Translations under genes and position numbers: made by a program
DNA from: Qingshengfaniella alkalisoli
Lineage (GTDB): Bacteria; Pseudomonadota; Alphaproteobacteria; Rhodobacterales; Rhodobacteraceae
Direction of reading: 5' to 3'
Assembly (NCBI RefSeq): GCF_007855645.1
Contig: NZ_CP042261.1
Location: 2,189,501 to 2,253,500 of the forward strand
Length of the DNA: 64,000 bases
Shown here: positions 57,542 to 64,000 of the stretch, piece after piece
Numbering within the stretch: position 1 is the first letter of the stretch
How the letters are laid out: each line of letters begins with the position of its first letter
Notes under the pieces: model-generated
What the model was told of the DNA's origin: nothing
Databases searched by the model: none
What the model saw: only the letters and a program-made list of their open reading frames with translations

Positions 57542-57942
57542 CGGAGTGCCCCATTAATCAGCCTTTGCTCGCGCGGCAAAAGAGACCTTAAGTGTTTCAG
57601 GGCGCGGTAAAATTCGCCTTCACCGAGGGCTAAGGTCGCCGCATCCAATGTTTGGTGACTTTCCAGGTCACCAAAGGCGCGGCTTAGCTGTTCGATGCCA
57701 CGCAACATTTGCGGCTCCGCTTCTGAAGGGGCGGCGTCACCTGACAGGACCAGTTGTGCAATATAGCATATCCGGCGGACGGGGGTGTTAACCTCTTCGG
57801 GATGGATTGCGTCACGAAGACGCAGGATCTTCGCGTTTGGCGTGACGATGTTGAGGCGGCTTCGACGGTCGCCGTTCTCGATCACCGCGCCGTTGATGAG
57901 AACCCTCTCTCTGGGGCCGAGTTTCAGGACCAGACCGCTCAT
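57538..57942 (-). CDS. flbT: Flagellin synthesis regulator FlbT
   Basis: A 134-residue FlbT. The start MSGLVLKLGPRERVLINGAV is the family hallmark; the upstream open frame (to 58137) overlaps flaF and is ignored. FlbT binds the 5' region of flagellin mRNA and controls its translation or stability in Caulobacter. It overlaps flaF by four bases. Confidence 0.93.
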   Translation of the reverse strand: MSGLVLKLGPRERVLINGAVIENGDRRSRLNIVTPNAKILRLRDAIHPEEVNTPVRRICYIAQLVLSGDAAPSEAEPQMLRGIEQLSRAFGDLESHQTLDAATLALGEGEFYRALKHLRSLLPREQRLINGALR

Positions 57943-58313
57943 GCAGCCTCTCCTTTGCCGCGCAGACCGCGCATGATGGCAGTGTTTATTTCGACAAGGA
58001 CCGAAGCGTCGGACTTGCGTGATAGGACTTTGCTGGTGTGTTGGTTCGTGAACTCGTAAAGGTAGTAAATCTGTGCTTTCAGTTCCTGAGGCAAGGGATT
58101 TGTCGGTTCGGCAACGTCGGCAGCAAAACGAAACCACAGCTTGCGGTTTTGATCCAAAGCCTCTGCCAGTTCTGGGAAGCCGGATTCATCTGTGTCAGTC
58201 GCCCTCAGTCGTCGAGTGATGCGCGCCAAGGCGTCGTACTCAACGGCTTTGTCGTTTCGATTTGGCATAGAAGCGGGAGAATAGGCCGTTCGGGCTCGGT
58301 CGAATGCGCTCAC
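57939..58313 (-). CDS. flaF: Flagellin synthesis regulator FlaF
   Basis: A 124-residue FlaF starting with GTG (MSAFDRARTAYSP). The middle segment LWFRFAADVAEPTNPLPQEL and the late NTAIMRGLRG are typical. FlaF opposes FlbT in setting flagellin output and assists flagellin secretion. It lies downstream of flagellin, separated by a strong hairpin. Confidence 0.92.
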   Translation of the reverse strand: MSAFDRARTAYSPASMPNRNDKAVEYDALARITRRLRATDTDESGFPELAEALDQNRKLWFRFAADVAEPTNPLPQELKAQIYYLYEFTNQHTSKVLSRKSDASVLVEINTAIMRGLRGKGEAA

Positions 58314-58359
58314 TGAAATCTCTCCACCGAAAATGGGTTACAACCTTTTGGCTGTGATT

Positions 58360-58380
58360 GGGGGCGCATGATGCGCCCCC
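58360..58380 (-). terminator. Hairpin after flagellin, probable terminator or mRNA-stabilising stem
   Basis: A perfect nine-base-pair stem (GGGGGCGCA, loop TGA, TGCGCCCCC) lies ten bases after the flagellin stop. On the minus strand it is followed by AATCACAGCC without a long T run, so it may terminate only part of the transcripts or protect the flagellin mRNA 3' end, letting reduced read-through reach flaF. Confidence 0.65.
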
Positions 58381-58389
58381 GATTCGGGT

Positions 58390-59622
58390 TTAGCGGAATA
58401 GCGACAGGATGGTCTGCGGTGCCTGGTTCGCGATCGACAGCGATTGAACGCCAAGCTGTTGTTGTACCTGCAACGCCTGAAGCCGTGCCGACGCTTCTTC
58501 CATATCCGCATCAACCATCGCGCCGATACCGGCCTTGAGCGAGTCAGACAATTTCGAAATGAAGTTGTTCTGAATCTCGATCCGGTTTTGGGTGGAGCCG
58601 AACGATGTCGCCGCATCGATGGATGCCTGGATCATGCCCTCGATGTCTGCCAGTGCCTGTTCGGCACCCTCCTGAGTCGTGACATCCATATCGGACAGGT
58701 CAGCCAGGGAGCCACGGTTGCGTTCTACATCCACTCCGATGTCGGCCGCTGCTATCCCGTTATTCGCGATCTCGATATCCGCGCCGGTCAATGCGACGTT
58801 ATAGTCCGTCAGACCAGTACCGCTGAGAGCATCGTTCAACCCGGCCGTGACTTCCGCCGCAGTATCACCTGCGGCGACCGTGTAGGTCACCTCGTTGTCA
58901 TCGATTGTCAGACGAAGCACATCACCAGCCGCCAGATTGGTACCGGTTACGGCGTTCGGGTCACTGGTGAAGCCGGCCTCGGTTGCGCCGGCCGTGCCGT
59001 CTTCGTTCATGAAGCCGACAGTGAAGGTCGCGGTAGACCCGGCGGCAGCAACAGTGCCGCTGGCGATTGCTGCGAAACCCACGCCTTCATTCGTCGTAAG
59101 GTTCTGGGCGTCTACGCCAATTTCGTTGACGTTGACCTGGCCCGATGAATTTCGATCAAGAGACGATAGAAAATCGAGACCGCGCGCGCCGTTGACGTTG
59201 GTCGTTTCGGTTGAACCGTTGACGAAGTTGACACCGTTGTACTGAGCGCCTTCCACGACGGTAGCGATCTGCTCGCGCAGCCGCGTGATGTCGGTCTGTA
59301 GCTCGTCGCGGCCGGCAATGTCAGACTGAGCCGCAATGATCTTGTCTTTGATTCCGGCCAGAAGATCCTGAACGCTTTCCGATGCTGTACTGGCAACTGC
59401 AACTGCGGATTCGGCCAGTGACAGGTTGTCGGAAATGGTACTAAGCCCGCTGACATCGGCCTCCATCACCTTGGAAATGGCCCAGATCGAGGCGTTGTCC
59501 TTGGCGGTGGCGACTGTTTTGCCCGTGGCGATTTCGTTCTGAGTCGTTTCAAGCCCAGAGTTGATACCTTTCAGTGTCTGAAGGGCAACCATGGCGCTTG
59601 TGTTGGTCAGAATGCTGGACAT
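58390..59622 (-). CDS. fliC: Flagellin
   Basis: A 410-residue flagellin with both conserved ends: N-terminal MSSILTNTSAMVALQTLKGI and TGKTVATAKDNASIWAISKV, and C-terminal GAMVDADMEEASARLQALQV followed by QQQLGVQSLSIANQAPQTI. The variable centre (about 150-310) is acidic and Thr/Ala-rich. The ATG at 59622 is chosen; the longer frame has no matching leader. Its promoter gap carries a CtrA-like box. Confidence 0.96.
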   Translation of the reverse strand: MSSILTNTSAMVALQTLKGINSGLETTQNEIATGKTVATAKDNASIWAISKVMEADVSGLSTISDNLSLAESAVAVASTASESVQDLLAGIKDKIIAAQSDIAGRDELQTDITRLREQIATVVEGAQYNGVNFVNGSTETTNVNGARGLDFLSSLDRNSSGQVNVNEIGVDAQNLTTNEGVGFAAIASGTVAAAGSTATFTVGFMNEDGTAGATEAGFTSDPNAVTGTNLAAGDVLRLTIDDNEVTYTVAAGDTAAEVTAGLNDALSGTGLTDYNVALTGADIEIANNGIAAADIGVDVERNRGSLADLSDMDVTTQEGAEQALADIEGMIQASIDAATSFGSTQNRIEIQNNFISKLSDSLKAGIGAMVDADMEEASARLQALQVQQQLGVQSLSIANQAPQTILSLFR

Positions 59623-59760
59623 TAGAATATTCCCTAGTCTGTGGGTGATTTTCACCCCGTTGCAATGCTGCTCTATTGAGCAGAATCAATTGCCCTTCTG
59701 ACATTACTGGCCGTCGTGTATCGCGACGCCGCGCCGGCCTTTCATCAGCCGCAGAACCAG

Positions 59761-59791
59761 ACTAGGGGTGAACTTGCTAAGGAAACCCTAA
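59761..59791 (-). promoter_or_regulatory. CtrA-like box of the flagellin gene
   Basis: Read on the minus strand: TTAG (59791-59788), seven bases GGTTTCC, TTAG (59780-59777), ten bases, CCTAGT (59766-59761). The half-site spacing and the ten-base distance to a CTAG/CTAA element match the box in the prophage att core in front of fliL. It lies 155 bases before the flagellin start, leaving a long leader in which FlbT could act. Confidence 0.5.
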
Positions 59792-59827
59792 GCTGAAAGA
59801 TTTAAGCGTTTGTATTTTATATAAAAT

Positions 59828-60160
59828 CTAAGCGCGTTTTTCGATCGATTGGGGTGTCTGGTGGGTGGTGCGCTGTCCGTTGCCGGTGTAGGTGGTCGTG
59901 GCGGCGCGGTTTTGCAGCAGATCGGAAAGCCGTTGTTTCGCTGTCCCTATTCCTTCACTGCAGGCCTGCATCAGAGCTTGATTGCGCTTTAGCTTGCGCG
60001 CGAGCGCCGATAGCTCAGACTGATCAAGCGATACCCGTTTGATCCGGTCTATCAACGCGACCTTCTGTTCTGCGATCTGTTGCAGACCGTTCAGATCACT
60101 CGTGATCAGCTTTTGGCGTTCCTTATCCAAGAGGGCTTCCAACTTGTCATGGGCGTTCAT
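59828..60160 (-). CDS. flgN: FlgN-like flagellar chaperone
   Basis: A 110-residue helical protein (MNAHDKLEALLDKERQKLIT; IKRVSLDQSELSALARKLKR) ending in a disordered tail with TTYTGNGQRT. This layout is that of FlgN, chaperone of the hook-associated proteins FlgK and FlgL. It overlaps flgJ by 14 bases. Sequence conservation of FlgN is low, so context counts. Confidence 0.7.
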   Translation of the reverse strand: MNAHDKLEALLDKERQKLITSDLNGLQQIAEQKVALIDRIKRVSLDQSELSALARKLKRNQALMQACSEGIGTAKQRLSDLLQNRAATTTYTGNGQRTTHQTPQSIEKRA

Positions 60161-60425
60161 CGGTCACCTCCTTCAACGATTCGAAGATGTGTTGTGCCAG
60201 CCCGAGACCACCGGCTTCGGTCATGGCTCCGGAATGAGCGTCCCGCAGGAGCGAGGCGAACTGTTCCTCTCCTGCTCCACCGCCGAAGCTTTCCGACATT
60301 TCACCAAAACCTGCTGATTTAAGCATCTGAGACAGAAAAGTCGCCTCCAGATCCACTGCTGTGTCGCGGAGTCTATCATGCCTGAACGATAACGGAGTCT
60401 GTATGCTGTTGATATCCATTGTCAT
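60147..60425 (-). CDS. flgJ: Rod-binding protein FlgJ (N-terminal domain only)
   Basis: A 92-residue protein matching the rod-binding domain of FlgJ (DTAVDLEATFLSQMLKSAGF; LLRDAHSGAMTEAGGLGLAQ). It lacks the muramidase half found in enterobacteria, as usual in alphaproteobacteria where a separate transglycosylase (here SltF) opens the wall. ATGs at 60425 and 60419 are both possible. Confidence 0.88.
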   Translation of the reverse strand: MTMDINSIQTPLSFRHDRLRDTAVDLEATFLSQMLKSAGFGEMSESFGGGAGEEQFASLLRDAHSGAMTEAGGLGLAQHIFESLKEVTDERP

Positions 60426-60535
60426 GCCGATTCCTGCAATTCTACTTAGTTTTCAGAACTTGCGTGGTGCTTGGTAAAGATCCGGTAATCTTGATGCGCC
60501 AATGTGACCGAAAGGTTCACAGCGCCGGGGGCGAG

Positions 60536-62020
60536 ATGCAGGTCGAATTTCCTATTGACATGGGCGCGAAACCAAAAGTGCGGGGTATATCCGGCCCGAC
60601 GTCAAGTGCTGCACGGGAGCAGTTGTTCGATCGACTCACCCAGGTTCGGGTGTTTTTAGGCTGTGATGCCCTAAGTCCTGATCGGGCGGGAAGAAGAGAA
60701 GAGACCTTTGAAGAGGAAACTGTGCCTTGGGCCGGTCTGCATCTCAGCGAGACGTTTACACGTCCCGACTGTGCGGTCGCAGCGGGCGTGCCTGGGGCGC
60801 TGCCGTCGGCTCAGGCCGAGCCTGTCGGGACTGAGCCATCTGTAGTTCGCGACCCACTGATGCTTGGTGAGATCCCGAACCAGTATCCGGTCAATGGAGT
60901 CTCCGACCCCCCCGGCGAGCAATCGGGGGCGCGTTCGGAGGGAGATTCTGATCGGGTGAGCGCGGCTGTTGTCGTGGAGTCAGATGGCCTGTCGCAACCC
61001 TGGATTCCAATGCTATCGGAGCTTGAACCCGATAAAGTACAGGCTGGTGCTGAGTTAACGAAGAAGTCAGAGAAATCAGTCGTGGTTACTGCGCCGCAGA
61101 CGCCTTCTGCGGAGCGGCAGGTCGCGACAGAGGATCACCCGGACTTTGCCGTGCGAAAGACCCCTCGACCTGACAAAATCGAACCGTTGGCTCCGTCTTT
61201 GGATAACGGCGACTCGGACTCAATGTTGGTCGCAATGCGAAAGGCAGACAGGGACTCACCCGTGCCTCTGGCTGGACAGCCGATAGCCACAGCTTCTGGT
61301 GTTCCGACGACATCCCCAACGCAGACGAATGGCGCTGCAAGCCAGTCGGCGAACGCCCCTGCGATCCCGGTCGAAACATCAGAGCAATCGCTCACAAAAC
61401 GTGACACGGTCGTGCCGATCAGCGAGCCTCATAGAGATTACTCGCTGACGCAGCCGCGATTGAGAGAGGATGCGGTCAGGTCGATGCAGATACACCCGGA
61501 GATGGTTCTATCGGAGCGCGATGACGTCCCATCAGACGCGCGCGCAGATGAACTCGCGTCGATCGCGGAGGTGCGCAGTGGGAAAGAAGCATCCCCAGCT
61601 GATGCGCCGCGTACCTTGCATATGAATCGGGCCGAGATCGTTCGACAGGTCGCACAGGGTCTGGTGGAAGTGATCCAAAGAGGCGCTGATGATGCAATCG
61701 AAGTCAGTCTCAACCCTGAAGAGCTCGGCCGCGTGCGAATAAGCTTGACGCAGGGCGATTCAGGGCTGCTGGTTGCGTTGAGCGCAGATCGCGGTGAAAC
61801 GCTGGATCTGTTGCGACGATATATCACTGACCTGCAAAGCGATCTCTGCCGACTTGGCTATGGACAAGCGAGCTTCGATTTCTCTGAAAGTGGGCGGGAC
61901 CATCCGGCAGATGAATCTTCAACATCGCAAAACGGTGGCGATGCCGCTTCGGTGTCCGAGTCGACTTCTGTAGAGGCGGAACAGCTTCCTGTGGCCAGCG
62001 GGCTGGATCTCAGACTGTAG
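60536..62020 (+). CDS. fliK: Flagellar hook-length control protein FliK
   Basis: A 494-residue protein, long and Pro/Ser/Glu-rich in the first 380 residues, with the conserved FliK C-terminal domain (ISLTQGDSGLLVALSADRGE; LDLLRRYITDLQSDLCRLGY; NPEELGRVR just before). The disordered part acts as a ruler and the C-terminal domain switches FlhB. The start is uncertain: ATG 60536 is preferred (GGGGGCGAG before it), ATG 60494 is possible. It is followed by flgD after nine bases. Confidence 0.88.
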   Translation: MQVEFPIDMGAKPKVRGISGPTSSAAREQLFDRLTQVRVFLGCDALSPDRAGRREETFEEETVPWAGLHLSETFTRPDCAVAAGVPGALPSAQAEPVGTEPSVVRDPLMLGEIPNQYPVNGVSDPPGEQSGARSEGDSDRVSAAVVVESDGLSQPWIPMLSELEPDKVQAGAELTKKSEKSVVVTAPQTPSAERQVATEDHPDFAVRKTPRPDKIEPLAPSLDNGDSDSMLVAMRKADRDSPVPLAGQPIATASGVPTTSPTQTNGAASQSANAPAIPVETSEQSLTKRDTVVPISEPHRDYSLTQPRLREDAVRSMQIHPEMVLSERDDVPSDARADELASIAEVRSGKEASPADAPRTLHMNRAEIVRQVAQGLVEVIQRGADDAIEVSLNPEELGRVRISLTQGDSGLLVALSADRGETLDLLRRYITDLQSDLCRLGYGQASFDFSESGRDHPADESSTSQNGGDAASVSESTSVEAEQLPVASGLDLRL

Positions 62021-62029
62021 GATACTCAA

Positions 62030-62689
62030 ATGGAAATCAGCACAAATCCCACCTCACCCATCATGGCCAACAGCGTAACAGCCAGGACGTCCGACGGCAA
62101 AATTAGTTCCGATTTCGAGACATTCCTGGTGATGCTGACGGCCCAGATGGAAAATCAGGACCCGCTGAATCCGGTCGATTCGTCCGACTACGCGGTCCAG
62201 TTGGCGACATTCTCAAGTGTTGAGCAGCAGGTAATGACCAATGACCTTCTAAAGGAAATGATTGGCGCATCTGGCAGCGATAATCTGGCGCAAATGTCTG
62301 ACTGGGTCGGTATGGATGCGCGCTTGAGCGGTTTAGCGGAGTTTGCGGGCGGTCCAGTGGAATTGTATTTCGATGTGCCGACTGCGGCGACCAAAAGCGA
62401 AATTGTCCTGACTGACAAGGATGGCAATGATGTTAGGAAGATCGATGTGACAGGGCGTAAGTCGCCGCTAACGTGGGACGGCTTGACGAATACCGGGGCG
62501 CTTGCCGACACCGGCGCATACACTGCGATGCTGGTCCGCTATGGTGCGGACGGCAACGTGACGGGGGCAATCAATGTGGATAGCTACGCGACCGTTTCAG
62601 AAGTTCGCAACTCCGGCGGCGCGACCGAAATCATGACGCAAACAGGGGCGGTGATCAGTACCGAATCTATCGTCGCGCTTCGGGGCTGA
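62030..62689 (+). CDS. flgD: Hook cap protein FlgD
   Basis: A 219-residue FlgD. The N-terminal motif FLVMLTAQMENQDPLNPVDS followed by YAVQLATFSSVEQQ is diagnostic, then come the FlgD tudor/Ig-like domains. It caps the growing hook. It follows fliK and is convergent with ubiB. The hook gene flgE is not in the window. Confidence 0.95.
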   Translation: MEISTNPTSPIMANSVTARTSDGKISSDFETFLVMLTAQMENQDPLNPVDSSDYAVQLATFSSVEQQVMTNDLLKEMIGASGSDNLAQMSDWVGMDARLSGLAEFAGGPVELYFDVPTAATKSEIVLTDKDGNDVRKIDVTGRKSPLTWDGLTNTGALADTGAYTAMLVRYGADGNVTGAINVDSYATVSEVRNSGGATEIMTQTGAVISTESIVALRG

Positions 62690-62691
62690 CG

Positions 62692-64000
62692 CTAAAACGA
62701 CTGGATGACCAGAACCGCTATCGTCGCACAACCGGCGCCGAGGCCTGCCCAAAGCGCGGGTGAGTTACCCCTTTTCGGTTTTGGTTCTGGCGTCGGGTTG
62801 TTCTGTCGGATCAGGGCATCTTCGGCCAGTTGCGGCAGGCGTGGACCGAAGCGGGCCAGTACCCGGATCGTTCTTGCAAAGTCACGCGCCAGCGCCCGCG
62901 GGCCGATATTGTCCTTGATGTAGCCTTCGACCACAGGTTCTGCGACGTTCCAGATATTGATCTGCGGATCAAGCGAGCGGGCAACGCCCTCGACCACGAC
63001 CATCGTGCGTTGCAGAAGGATAAGTTCGGTGCGCGTCTGCATGCCGAACTGTTCTGTGACTTCGAACAGGTAAGCGAGTACACGGGCCATTGAGATGCGC
63101 GTGGCGTCCATCCCGAAAATCGGCTCACCCACGGCGCGAAGGGCGCGTGCGAACTGGTCGATGTCGCGGTCAGCGGGGACATATCCGGCCTCGAAATGGA
63201 CCTCGGCGACGCGTTGGTAATCGCGACTTATGAAACCATACAGGATTTCGGCGTAGACCCGGCGCGTGTATTCGTCGATCCGGCCCATGATTCCGAAATC
63301 CAGCGCAATCAGGTCACCATTTGGTGCGACCTTGAGGTTGCCTTGATGCATGTCGGCATGGAAATACCCGTCGCGCAAGGCATGGCTCAGGAATACCTGA
63401 AGCACTCGTTCGCCAAGCGCCCTGCGATCATGACCGACCGCATCCAGAGCCGCGAGATCACTGATGGCGATGCCTTCGGCCCAATCCAATGTCATCACAC
63501 GGCGGCCGGACAAATCCCAGCGCACAGAGGGCACTCGGAAGCCCGCATCCTTTTCGGTACTTTGGGCGAATTCGGCTGCGGCTGATGATTCCAGACGCAA
63601 GTCCAGTTCGCCCATCACCACGCCTTCAAAGTGACGAATGACGTCGGTGGGGCGCAGGCGGCGGGAAAAGGGAAGCAGAAATTCGATCATACGGGCCGCA
63701 AAGTAGAATGCGTCCACATCGCGTCTGAATGCCCGCTCAATCCCCGGACGCAACACCTTTACGGCAACTTCGTGCCCGGTATCCCGCAGGGTGGCGCGAT
63801 GAACCTGGGCGATGGAGGCGGCAGCAACGGCATCGCTAAACGTGCTGAAGGTTTGATCTGTGGTCGCGCCGGTCTCACGCTCGAATGATGCTTTTGCCGC
63901 ATCGGTGGAGAAGGGTGGCAGCTTATCCTGAAGAACTTGGAGCTGCGTCGCCAGATCGGGACCGACGACGTCGGGCCGCGTCGAAAGGATTTGACCGAAC
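62692..64000 (-). CDS. ubiB: UbiB/ABC1 family kinase-like protein (ubiquinone biosynthesis), 5' end beyond window
   Basis: The frame is open to the right edge, so the gene starts outside. Visible motifs: FGQILSTRPD at the edge, the Ala-rich loop and QxH segment (AAASIAQVHRA), the catalytic Lys in VAVKVLRPG, HADMHQGN and LDFGIMGR of the kinase-like fold, and a hydrophobic pair at the C-terminus (ALWAGLGAGCATIAVLVIQ). UbiB is needed for ubiquinone synthesis, probably as a membrane ATPase/kinase that helps extract lipid precursors. It is not part of the flagellar operons; its stop is two bases past the flgD stop. Confidence 0.92.
   Translation of the reverse strand, partial: FGQILSTRPDVVGPDLATQLQVLQDKLPPFSTDAAKASFERETGATTDQTFSTFSDAVAAASIAQVHRATLRDTGHEVAVKVLRPGIERAFRRDVDAFYFAARMIEFLLPFSRRLRPTDVIRHFEGVVMGELDLRLESSAAAEFAQSTEKDAGFRVPSVRWDLSGRRVMTLDWAEGIAISDLAALDAVGHDRRALGERVLQVFLSHALRDGYFHADMHQGNLKVAPNGDLIALDFGIMGRIDEYTRRVYAEILYGFISRDYQRVAEVHFEAGYVPADRDIDQFARALRAVGEPIFGMDATRISMARVLAYLFEVTEQFGMQTRTELILLQRTMVVVEGVARSLDPQINIWNVAEPVVEGYIKDNIGPRALARDFARTIRVLARFGPRLPQLAEDALIRQNNPTPEPKPKRGNSPALWAGLGAGCATIAVLVIQSF

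Overview
The window is a stretch of an alphaproteobacterial chromosome, most likely a marine Rhodobacterales (Roseobacter-group) bacterium. The basis is the eut/doe ectoine-degradation gene order, the flagellar cluster layout (fliF-fliH-fliN-fliP; flgBC-fliEQ-flgFGAH; flaF-flbT; an SltF-type transglycosylase), TTAA-N7-TTAA-like (CtrA-type) sites in front of flagellar operons, and GC-rich coding sequence. No rRNA, tRNA or CRISPR array was seen. Genes are densely packed and no gene-free gap exceeds about 210 bases.

Layout. 1-2907: end of an ectoine/hydroxyectoine catabolic operon (eutC fragment, doeA, doeB). 2959-11450: a capsule/exopolysaccharide block (KpsE-like and KpsT-like export proteins, a short-chain epimerase, an initiating sugar transferase, a PglF/CapD-type 4,6-dehydratase, YjbH and YjbF). 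11457-15360 (minus): a Pqi intermembrane lipid-transport operon with two separate PqiA halves, PqiB and PqiC. 15428-18644 (minus): fliP, fliN, fliH, fliF. 18703-36676: an integrated prophage of about 18 kb. 36719-40910 (plus): fliL, a small coiled-coil protein, motE, motA and a large periplasmic protein. 40907-45639 (minus): a four-gene operon of two unknown proteins, a frameshifted DyP-type peroxidase and a cytochrome P450. 45834-62689: the rest of the flagellar genes (sltF, flhA, fliR, flhB, fliJ-like; flgB-C, fliE-Q, flgF-G-A-H, fliL2; fliI; DUF1217 protein, flbT, flaF, flagellin; flgN, flgJ; fliK, flgD). 62692-64000: ubiB, cut by the right edge.

The prophage is the most unusual element. 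It lies between the divergent fliF and fliL operons and is flanked by a perfect 25-bp direct repeat. That repeat contains a TTAA-N7-TTAG box resembling the boxes in front of flagellin and sltF, so integration appears to duplicate the shared flagellar promoter element and leave one copy for each operon. The element is very compact: about 30 genes, mostly overlapping by 1-8 bases. It has an Xis-like gene at one end and a tyrosine integrase at the other, a lambda-O-like initiator gene that carries its own iteron origin and a perfect 32-bp palindrome, and a podovirus-like (SU10-type) packaging, head, ejection and lysis module. It also encodes a likely Acb2-type anti-CBASS protein. No polymerase, no long-tail genes and no recognisable CI-type repressor were seen.

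The flagellar genes encode parts of the export apparatus (FliP, FliQ, FliR, FlhA, FlhB, FliH, FliI), rod and ring, stator subunit MotA and its helpers, flagellin and its FlaF/FlbT regulators. FliG, FliM, MotB, FlgE, FlgI, FlgK and FlgL are not in the window and must be encoded elsewhere.
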